This document shows, in pieces, positions 58,001 through 64,000 of a stretch of DNA of 64,000 bases. The stretch covers positions 76,136 to 140,135 of the forward strand of contig NZ_QFWW01000022.1 in assembly GCF_003265345.1 (NCBI RefSeq), read 5' to 3'. The position numbers were made by a program, and so were the translations under genes. The DNA is from Lentzea terrae. Its GTDB lineage: Bacteria; Actinomycetota; Actinomycetes; Mycobacteriales; Pseudonocardiaceae. Position 1 is the first letter of the stretch, and every line of letters begins with the position of its first letter. The notes beneath the pieces were generated by a model, which did no database searches, was not told where the DNA came from, and was given only the letters and a program-made list of their open reading frames with translations.

Positions 58001-58867
58001 CTACTCGGTGAACATCGTGTAGGAGCGCATCTGGTCGAAGCGCTCAGCGGCCAGGTCTTCGGCGCGGAGCAGGAAGCACCCGTAGTAGACCTCGCTCTGC
58101 GTGGGGAACTGGGCGAGCGGCAGCCATTCCCGGACCAGCTGGTGCTTCTCCTCGTCCTGCAGGCGTCGTCGCTCGTCGATCGACAGGTCCGAGCCCGCTG
58201 CCCGCTTCTGGACGCTGTCGAAGGACATCTGCGAGTGCGGGTCGTCCGAACTGCCGACGTTGCGGCAGTACCCGCCGATCTGGAGCGTGCTGCGGTAGCG
58301 GTCGTCGGTCTCCGGCCAGAGCTCGCCGACGATCTCGCACAACTGCTTCACGTTGCCCGCCTCGAACCGGGCGTCGCGGTCCTCGATCCAGTCCGGCAGT
58401 TCCGGCCGCACCCGTGCGGTGATCCGTTGTTCGGGGATGAGGAACGCAATGTCCTCGCAGAAGAACGTCCTGGAGTCGTGGTCGGGCGGCGGTGCCGCGA
58501 CCTCCGTCTCCGTGCCTGCGGGAACGTACAGGACCCGCGAGTAGGCGGGAGAGGGATGTTCGTCCATGTCCTCCTCGTGGTGCAGGAAGAACAACAGCGA
58601 TCCGTCCGCCGGCAGACCGAGCCCCTCGGCCCGCGGCAAGGCCGCGCAGTCGACGGAACCGATGAACGGCAACGGGGACTCGCCACCCGGCCACTGCACG
58701 CCCACCGGTAAGCGGGGAAGACCGCCCATGTGGCCGACGGCTTCCTCCCCGTCCTTGCCGGGCCACGCCCAGACCGCGAACCGGAGGTGCTCGGCGAACC
58801 TGCCGACCTCGTCTTCGGGCATGCCTCGATCGATTGCCGCACTGCGGAACTGTTCGTAGCGATCCAT
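58001..58867 (-). CDS. DUF1963 (YwqG-like) protein
   Basis: 288 residues. Signature: HMGGLPRLPVGVQWP...PLPFIGSVDCAALPRAEGLGLPADGSLLFFLHHEED, then SRVLYVPAG, and the late LQIGGYCRNVGSSDDPHSQMSF, all typical of the YwqG/DUF1963 fold. Function unknown, but the family often occurs near polymorphic toxin loci. ATG 58867 has no clear ribosome site. It is convergent with the PaaK-like gene, 20 bases away. Confidence 0.85.
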   Translation of the reverse strand: MDRYEQFRSAAIDRGMPEDEVGRFAEHLRFAVWAWPGKDGEEAVGHMGGLPRLPVGVQWPGGESPLPFIGSVDCAALPRAEGLGLPADGSLLFFLHHEEDMDEHPSPAYSRVLYVPAGTETEVAAPPPDHDSRTFFCEDIAFLIPEQRITARVRPELPDWIEDRDARFEAGNVKQLCEIVGELWPETDDRYRSTLQIGGYCRNVGSSDDPHSQMSFDSVQKRAAGSDLSIDERRRLQDEEKHQLVREWLPLAQFPTQSEVYYGCFLLRAEDLAAERFDQMRSYTMFTE

Positions 58868-58942
58868 GGCGCAACATGATCGCAGAAGCGTGGAAGCGCT
58901 CCCTCGGCACCGGTCCAGTCGAGACGGACTACCGATTTCGCG

Positions 58943-60442
58943 CTAGCCCTGGTCGGCAACGACGCGGCGACGCAACCAGAGCGCGGCCACGCAGGCACCG
59001 AACGCGGCGACGGTGAACAGCAGGTGGATCGCCTCGCCGAATCTCGTGGCGAACGTGAGGTCTGAGCGCAACGGCACGGAGTCCACCATCAGCGCGTCGG
59101 TGTACATGCCGGTGGACTGCACGACGCTGCCGTCCGGGCGCACCACCGCGCTGACGCCGCTGATCGCCGCGACCACGACGGCACGGCCGTGTTCGATGGC
59201 GCGCAGGCGGGCCATGGCGAGCTGCTGGTAGGTCATCTCGCCGCGGCCGTACCAGGCGTTGTTGGTCGGCACGACGAGGACCTGGGCGCCGGCGGCCGCG
59301 CTCTCCCGCAGCACGTAGTCGTAGGCGACCTCGTAACAGATGCCGACGCCGACGCGGGTGCCGGCGACGTTCAGGACGCCGGGTTCGCTGCCGGCCCGCA
59401 GGTCGCCCTGGTCGGCGAACGGTGTGAAGAGGCGGGCGAGCGGGCGCAGCGGGATGTGCTCCGCGAACGGGACGAGTTCCTGCTTCGCGTACGAGTCCCC
59501 CGGTCCGGTGCCAGGATTCCAGGCGATGACCGAGTTCTCGTTGTTCCGCAGGGCGCTGACCAGCATCGGCGCGCCCAGCTCGTCGACAGTGCGGTCGATC
59601 ACCGGGTCGCTGTTCCGGGTCCTGGTCGCGCTTTCCGGCCACACCACCAGGTCCGGCTTGGGTAGCTCACCACTGTCGATCTTCGACGTCAGCTCCGCGG
59701 TTTTGCGCAGGTGGTTGGCGCGCAACGTGTCCTGGGCGGTGAGCAGGCCGAGGCCGATGTCGGGTGCGTTGCCCTGGACGACCGCGATGGTGCGCTGGCC
59801 GTTCTGCGCGTCGACCGCCACGAGCGGGCCGACGGCGAGCGCCGCGGCGAACGGCAGCACCGCCCAGGCGGCCCTGATCTTCGGCAGCCAGTGGGCCAGG
59901 CCGAAGCCCATCACGACCACCGCGAACGTCACCAGCGGGGCGCCGCCGAGCACGGCCAGCTGCCCGAACGGGCCGTCCACCTGGCCGAACGCCACGCGGC
60001 CCCACGGGAAGCCGTTGAACGGGATCAGGCCGCGCGCGGTCTCCTGCAGCACGAACAGCAGCGCCGCCCACACCGGCGGCGCGGGCATCCGGGAGACCAA
60101 CGGCATCAACGCACAGGCAGCCGAGACGAACAGCGCCATGAGCAACGACAGCACCAGCCACGGCCACGGACCGAAGTCGTCGCCGAGGAAGTGCTCGATC
60201 CACAGCAGGTGCGGCAGGAAGAACGCCAGCCCGAACACCAGGCCCAGCCCGGCCGCGCGGCGAGCACTGACGTGCTTGAGGGTCAGCCACAACGCGGCGA
60301 ACGCCGGGACCGCGAGCCACCAGAGCGTGCGCGGCGGGAAGCTCAGGGCCAGCCCGCCACCGGCCAGTGCGGCCGCGCCGTAGCGGGCGAAGTCAGCTTT
60401 GGACAGCAACGGGCACCCGGCGCAGGACGAAGAAGGCGCCAC
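58943..60442 (-). CDS. lnt: Apolipoprotein N-acyltransferase
   Basis: 499 residues: about seven membrane helices and a nitrilase-like domain facing outwards with catalytic Glu in VVWPESATRT, Lys in YAKQELVPFAEHIP and Cys in VGICYEVAYDYV. It adds the third acyl chain to the N-terminal Cys of lipoproteins. The start is uncertain: GTG 60442 gives 499 residues and overlaps the mptB gene by 50 bases; TTG 60409 gives 488 residues with a smaller overlap. In mycobacteria lnt is fused or linked to a polyprenol-phosphate mannose synthase; here it follows the MptB gene that uses that product. Confidence 0.9.
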   Translation of the reverse strand: MAPSSSCAGCPLLSKADFARYGAAALAGGGLALSFPPRTLWWLAVPAFAALWLTLKHVSARRAAGLGLVFGLAFFLPHLLWIEHFLGDDFGPWPWLVLSLLMALFVSAACALMPLVSRMPAPPVWAALLFVLQETARGLIPFNGFPWGRVAFGQVDGPFGQLAVLGGAPLVTFAVVVMGFGLAHWLPKIRAAWAVLPFAAALAVGPLVAVDAQNGQRTIAVVQGNAPDIGLGLLTAQDTLRANHLRKTAELTSKIDSGELPKPDLVVWPESATRTRNSDPVIDRTVDELGAPMLVSALRNNENSVIAWNPGTGPGDSYAKQELVPFAEHIPLRPLARLFTPFADQGDLRAGSEPGVLNVAGTRVGVGICYEVAYDYVLRESAAAGAQVLVVPTNNAWYGRGEMTYQQLAMARLRAIEHGRAVVVAAISGVSAVVRPDGSVVQSTGMYTDALMVDSVPLRSDLTFATRFGEAIHLLFTVAAFGACVAALWLRRRVVADQG

Positions 60443-61775
60443 CCACGGCCGCGATGCCGAGCGCGTAGGCAGTGATCAGTTCGGGCACGCGGCCGGTGAA
60501 GTTGCCCGCGAGCGGCGGCACCAGCAGGGCGAACACGCCGACGAGCACGGCAATCCTGGTCCGCCACGGACCCACCGGCAGGCAGGCGGCCAACGGCAGC
60601 ACGGCCCACAGCAGGTACCACGGCTGGATCACCGGGCCCAGCACCACGATCAGGCTCATCATCATTCCCAGCGCCGTCACCTCGGAGACCCCGCCCCGCA
60701 GCTGGTGCCGCAGCACCACCGCGATCCCGCACAGGATCAGCACGAACCCCGCGATCCGTGCCGAGGAGATCATCGCTTGGCCCGTTTCCGGACCGAACAC
60801 CGCACCCACCAGATAGCCGGGCCAGTTGGTCGGCGCCATCCAGGAGTTGACCTTCGACGGCGTCCCGAGCGCCTGCACCCAGCCGAACCCGGACCCGCCG
60901 GCGGACGTCAGGACCGACACTCCAACGGCGGCCGCGACCATGCTCAGGCCCGCGAGCACGAACCGGACCCAGCCTCCGCCGAGTTTTTTCGCCAGGGCCG
61001 TCCCGACCACCGCCAGCGCGATGAGCGCAGGCAACTTGACCTGCGCGCCGAGTCCGATGAGCACGACACCGGCCGTGAACTGCCACCACCTGGATTCGGG
61101 CAGTGCGTGCAACGCGACGACCGTGCCGGACAGCATGAGGCCGAGCATCAACGCGTCGTTGTGCACGCCGCCGACGAGGTGCCACAGCACCAACGGGTTC
61201 AGCACGCCGAGCCAAAACGCCCTGCTCGGGTCCTTGGTCAGCCGCGGCACCGCCCACACGACCAGCAGCAGGCCCAGCACCGCGACCAGCCGGTACAGCA
61301 GGATGCCCGCGACCGGATCACCGCCGGTGACCTCGGCGATCGCCCGCTCGGCCGTGCTGAACAGCGGCCCGTACGGCGACGGCGTGTCGCGCCAGTAGAC
61401 GCCGACGCGCTCGATCGCCTCCGCACTCGCGCCGCTTGCCGGGCTGACGACGTTGGGGTCGAGGCCGCGTGCCGCTACCTCGCCCTGGGCGAGGTAGCTG
61501 AACACGTCGGCGCTGAACAACGGCGGCGCCACCAGCAGCGGCGCGCACCACCAGGCCAAGGTCCGGCGCAACCACTGCGGGTCCTGCGGTGTGCGTCCAA
61601 GCAGCGCCCACGCCAGGACGACCAGCCCGGCGCCCGCGATGGCCGCGGAGAGCGCGACCGGCACCGCTCTCGTGGCCCACGCCCCCGCGGTGAGCAGCGC
61701 CGCGCCACCGAAACCGGTCCAGCGCAGGACGTCCGGGGTCTCGGTGACCGGCTTGCGGGTGAGGGTCGACGGCAT
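60393..61775 (-). CDS. mptB: Polyprenol-phosphomannose-dependent alpha-1,6-mannosyltransferase (MptB-type)
   Basis: About 460 residues with a dozen membrane helices of the GT-C type. The acidic catalytic loop reads FSADVFSYLAQGEVAARGLDPNVV, followed by RDTPSPYGPLFST and HNDALMLGLMLSG, family hallmarks. It should extend the lipomannan/lipoarabinomannan-like backbone on the outside of the membrane. ATG 61775 is preferred, with GTG 61814 in frame upstream. It overlaps the downstream lnt gene, so the two are coupled. Confidence 0.87.
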   Translation of the reverse strand: MPSTLTRKPVTETPDVLRWTGFGGAALLTAGAWATRAVPVALSAAIAGAGLVVLAWALLGRTPQDPQWLRRTLAWWCAPLLVAPPLFSADVFSYLAQGEVAARGLDPNVVSPASGASAEAIERVGVYWRDTPSPYGPLFSTAERAIAEVTGGDPVAGILLYRLVAVLGLLLVVWAVPRLTKDPSRAFWLGVLNPLVLWHLVGGVHNDALMLGLMLSGTVVALHALPESRWWQFTAGVVLIGLGAQVKLPALIALAVVGTALAKKLGGGWVRFVLAGLSMVAAAVGVSVLTSAGGSGFGWVQALGTPSKVNSWMAPTNWPGYLVGAVFGPETGQAMISSARIAGFVLILCGIAVVLRHQLRGGVSEVTALGMMMSLIVVLGPVIQPWYLLWAVLPLAACLPVGPWRTRIAVLVGVFALLVPPLAGNFTGRVPELITAYALGIAAVGGAFFVLRRVPVAVQS

Positions 61776-61878
61776 CTGCACGGAAGAGACAGTGCTTTCC
61801 GGACAGATCGTCACGCGTCCGACTGCGGTCGCGTCCCCGCGTACTCCTAAAGGATGATCTTTTCTAGCCCTGAGTCGG

Positions 61879-63423
61879 TCAACCCGCGAAGTCGTGGGTC
61901 ATCCACACAGTTCCCTTGGCGTCGCGGACCACGACGATCCCGATGCGGATGAAGGATTTGCTGAGAATGTTCTTGCGGTGACCGTCGTTCGGCGGCTTCT
62001 CGTCGATCATGCTCTGGGTGAGGCCGAGGGCCATTCTGGCGATGGGGTCGACGGCGTCCTTGACCGGACCGCCCATGCCGACGTTCTCGCCGACGGTGCT
62101 CCACCTGACGCCGGTCGCGGTGCTGCGCTCCCCCAGCCCGCTCTCGCCGGCGCACCGATGCGACAGTCCACAACCGTTGCTCATCATCGCTTTTGTATGG
62201 CGTTCGGCCGCTGTGACCAGTGCCGGGTCCACCTTCAGCGCGGGCAGGCCTTCCGCAGCCCTGGTCTGGTTGATCAGATTCAGTACGCGTTCTTCAGGCG
62301 TGGCAACGCGAACGGGCTCCGGGGTCTGGGTGGTCGTGGTGGTCGTCGTTGTGGGTGCGCTTGTGCTGGTTTCTGCGATGGACGTGGTGATGGCCGTGGG
62401 TGGCGGGGTGTTCGGGATCGCCACCGCGGCCGGTGGGTCGGACGGGAAGAGCACGACGGTCCCCACTACTCCGACCAGGGCGCAGACGGTCGCCGCGCCC
62501 GCCACCGCGAGAACCGGTTTGGTGGAGGCGAACCCGGTTAATTTGCCGAGTAATCCGGACTCCGCGAGGTGAGAGACAGGCCCGTCGAGATGTGCGGCGG
62601 GTTCAAGTGCCGGATTCCGCAAGTTCTCCAACAACTGCGGCAGGTAGCTCGCCGGCACGGTGAGCAGCGCCGCCCCGGTCAGGATCCGCTCGACCGGCAT
62701 CGCGTCCGCCACCCCGCGCCGGCACCGCCCGCACTCGTCGACGTGCCGCAACAGCCGCTTGCGCCACAACGGGCTCGGCTGCCCCGACCACCCCTGCGCC
62801 GCCTGCACCAACCCAGAACACCGCGGCTCGGCGGCCAACGCCCGCACGAGCTGCCTGACGGTCTCCAGGCGGCCCTTCAACCGGCTGAGCCGCACGGTGA
62901 CCGCGTGCGCGCCGAGGTCGAGCGCATCGGTCACCTCGGCGCGAGTCAACTGCCCGACCCGCTCCAACGTCCACAACGCCAGCAGTTCGCGATCGACCGG
63001 GTCGAGCCAGCGCGCGGCCTCGTCGACCTCCCGCCGCTGCTGGGCGAAGTGCAGCCGGGACAACGCCACCTCGACGAACTCCGCGCCCGGATCCGCCCGG
63101 TCGTACTCCTCCAACGGCGCGGGCGCCAGGTCGCGGCGACGGTAGTGCTCGCGGACCTGGTTGATCGTCACCGCCACCAGCCACGACCGAAACCTCTCCG
63201 GCTCGCGCAGCGCGTCGATGCCCCGGATGACGCGAAACATGGTTTCCTGCACGACGTCGTCGACATCGGTGTCCGCGGACAGGGCTCTGCCGGCGATGTT
63301 GTAGACCAGAGGCAGGGAGGCCTCGACGACGGCGTCGAGCGCCGCACGATCACCGGCGCGCGCGGCGATCACCTGCTCCGCGTCCAGCTGGCCCAGCCAC
63401 TCCGTCACGACCAACACCCTCAC
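61879..63423 (-). CDS. ECF sigma factor fused to zinc finger, TM helix and extracellular CAP domain
   Basis: 514 residues. Sigma-2 (about 25-95, VVEASLPLVYNIAGRALSADTDVDDVVQETMFRVIRGID) and sigma-4 (about 135-190, LTRAEVTDALDLGAHAVTVRLSRLKGRL) are followed by a zf-HC2-like HxxxCxxC (His227, Cys231, Cys234), a TM segment (about 303-326), a Thr-rich linker (about 340-370) and a CAP/SCP (YkwD-like) domain (about 375-514: AAERHTKAMMSNGCGLSHRC, GENVGMG, GHRKNILS). The protein would tether a sigma factor to the membrane with an external sensor; release probably needs proteolysis (inference). GTG 63423, or GTG 63408. Confidence 0.85.
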   Translation of the reverse strand: MRVLVVTEWLGQLDAEQVIAARAGDRAALDAVVEASLPLVYNIAGRALSADTDVDDVVQETMFRVIRGIDALREPERFRSWLVAVTINQVREHYRRRDLAPAPLEEYDRADPGAEFVEVALSRLHFAQQRREVDEAARWLDPVDRELLALWTLERVGQLTRAEVTDALDLGAHAVTVRLSRLKGRLETVRQLVRALAAEPRCSGLVQAAQGWSGQPSPLWRKRLLRHVDECGRCRRGVADAMPVERILTGAALLTVPASYLPQLLENLRNPALEPAAHLDGPVSHLAESGLLGKLTGFASTKPVLAVAGAATVCALVGVVGTVVLFPSDPPAAVAIPNTPPPTAITTSIAETSTSAPTTTTTTTTQTPEPVRVATPEERVLNLINQTRAAEGLPALKVDPALVTAAERHTKAMMSNGCGLSHRCAGESGLGERSTATGVRWSTVGENVGMGGPVKDAVDPIARMALGLTQSMIDEKPPNDGHRKNILSKSFIRIGIVVVRDAKGTVWMTHDFAG

Positions 63424-63503
63424 TGTCGACGATTTCCGTACGTCATGGGAGACCGGGCAGTCTCACCTCAGGTCACAGAAACCAGGCCGACAAGTGAGCC
63501 AGG

Positions 63504-64000
63504 TCACACGGCGACGACCGCTACCCCGGTCCGACCGCCGTCCACGTCCAGCACCGTGCCGTGCACGAACGCCGCATCGTCCGAGGCCAGGTAGACCGCG
63601 GCGGCCGCGATCGCGTCAGGGTGCCCGGACCGCCCGGCCGGAGTGCCCTGCATCATCACCTCGCCAGGATGGTCGGTCGTGGCGTCCCAGTCGGGCGAGA
63701 CGATGACACCGGGCGAGATCGCGTTGACCCGCACGCCCTGAGGTCCGAACTCCGCCGCCCACGCACGGGTGAGGGTCTCCATCGCGCCCTTCGTCGAGCT
63801 GTAGAGGGCAGCGGTCGGCACGGCGAGGCGCGCGATCCAGGAGCCGAGGTTGATGACCACGCCGCTTCCGGCGCTGATCATCGCTGGGACGAGAGCCTGG
63901 GTGAGGAAGAAAGGTGCCTTCACGTTCACGCCGTAGACGCGGTCGAACGTCTCCTCGTCGGTGCCCGGGGTGTTCGCCGGCGGGTAGATGCCCGCGTTGT
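63504..64000 (-). CDS. SDR family oxidoreductase, partial
   Basis: The 5' end lies beyond the window; about 165 C-terminal residues are visible. They include NAG (N-A-G-I-Y), the Ser and Tyr-x-x-x-Lys of the active site in LGSWIARLAVPTAALYSSTKGAMETLTRAWAAEFGPQGVRVNAISPG, and the C-terminal YLASDDAAFVHGTVLDVDGG of classical short-chain dehydrogenases. Substrate unknown. The 80 bases between its stop and the sigma-CAP gene hold the promoter region of that gene, with no clear motif. Confidence 0.9.
   Translation of the reverse strand, partial: NAGIYPPANTPGTDEETFDRVYGVNVKAPFFLTQALVPAMISAGSGVVINLGSWIARLAVPTAALYSSTKGAMETLTRAWAAEFGPQGVRVNAISPGVIVSPDWDATTDHPGEVMMQGTPAGRSGHPDAIAAAAVYLASDDAAFVHGTVLDVDGGRTGVAVVAV

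Noticed and set aside
1..64000. tRNA, rRNA, CRISPR arrays, prophage or integrative element ends
   Set aside because: None could be recognised on either strand; the only regular direct repeats are three 18-bp units inside a gene.

Overview
The window is about 72% GC (estimated by eye), with strong G/C third-position bias. It carries rbpA, a type II thymidine kinase, an MptB-type polyprenol-phosphomannose mannosyltransferase, apolipoprotein N-acyltransferase, DUF3090/SCO1664 and DUF3097 proteins, and F420-linked enzymes. Together these point to an actinobacterium, most likely a Pseudonocardiales member of the Lentzea/Saccharothrix/Actinosynnema type (inference; no rRNA is present). I see no tRNA, rRNA, CRISPR array, phage or transposase.

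Layout. 1-4.7 kb (minus): SPFH/NfeD membrane pair, DUF3097, an APH(6)-type kinase and an S66 peptidase. 4.8-7.3 kb: a KAP-family P-loop NTPase with a nucleosidase-like N-terminal domain, interrupted by an in-frame TAG between Walker A and Walker B. 7.3-13.9 kb: SCO1664/DUF3090, an S9 peptidase coupled to a second S66 peptidase, a frameshifted membrane protein, poly-gamma-glutamate hydrolase, and Hsp20 divergent from its probable repressor. 13.9-16.8 kb: an acyl-CoA dehydrogenase/APH/HAD operon behind a TetR-like palindrome. 16.9-22.7 kb: three tandem secreted type-B carboxylesterases plus an MFS transporter. 22.8-28.1 kb: a membrane diguanylate cyclase and a PAS-GGDEF-EAL protein flanking small metabolic genes. 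28.1-41 kb: housekeeping and accessory genes (GDPD, MFS, PadR pair, thymidine kinase, rbpA, TVP38, aldo/keto reductase, SUKH, MgtC with an unusual leader, DUF1540, a broken aminoglycoside nucleotidyltransferase, methyltransferase, Tat-exported epoxide hydrolase). 41-45.8 kb: F420/flavin oxidoreductases, a catalytically dead GH20-like protein and a two-component system. 45.8-58 kb: a candidate specialised-metabolite cluster without PKS or NRPS. It has an aromatic amino acid ammonia-lyase with a Tyr-type selectivity pair, two 513-residue FOXRED2-like flavoproteins, an ANL ligase, an FMN hydroxy-acid oxidase, an atypical P450, a CPA2 antiporter, a GT1 glycosyltransferase and a PaaK-like ligase. 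58-64 kb: DUF1963, lnt, mptB, a one-protein ECF sigma/zinc finger/TM/CAP fusion, and a partial SDR.

Three threads run through the window. (1) Fifteen genes have a TANNNT hexamer ending 6-10 bases before the start codon, as expected for leaderless or nearly leaderless transcripts; I used this to choose several starts. (2) Several divergent gene pairs share a single symmetric operator, best seen at hsp20 (13.26-13.31 kb) and at the ammonia-lyase/flavoprotein pair (47.31-47.36 kb), where a perfect dyad is equidistant from two opposed -10 boxes. (3) Four genes (KAP NTPase, a membrane protein, a nucleotidyltransferase, a small ORF) carry a single stop or frameshift with normal coding bias on both sides. 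These are either very recent lesions or sequence errors.
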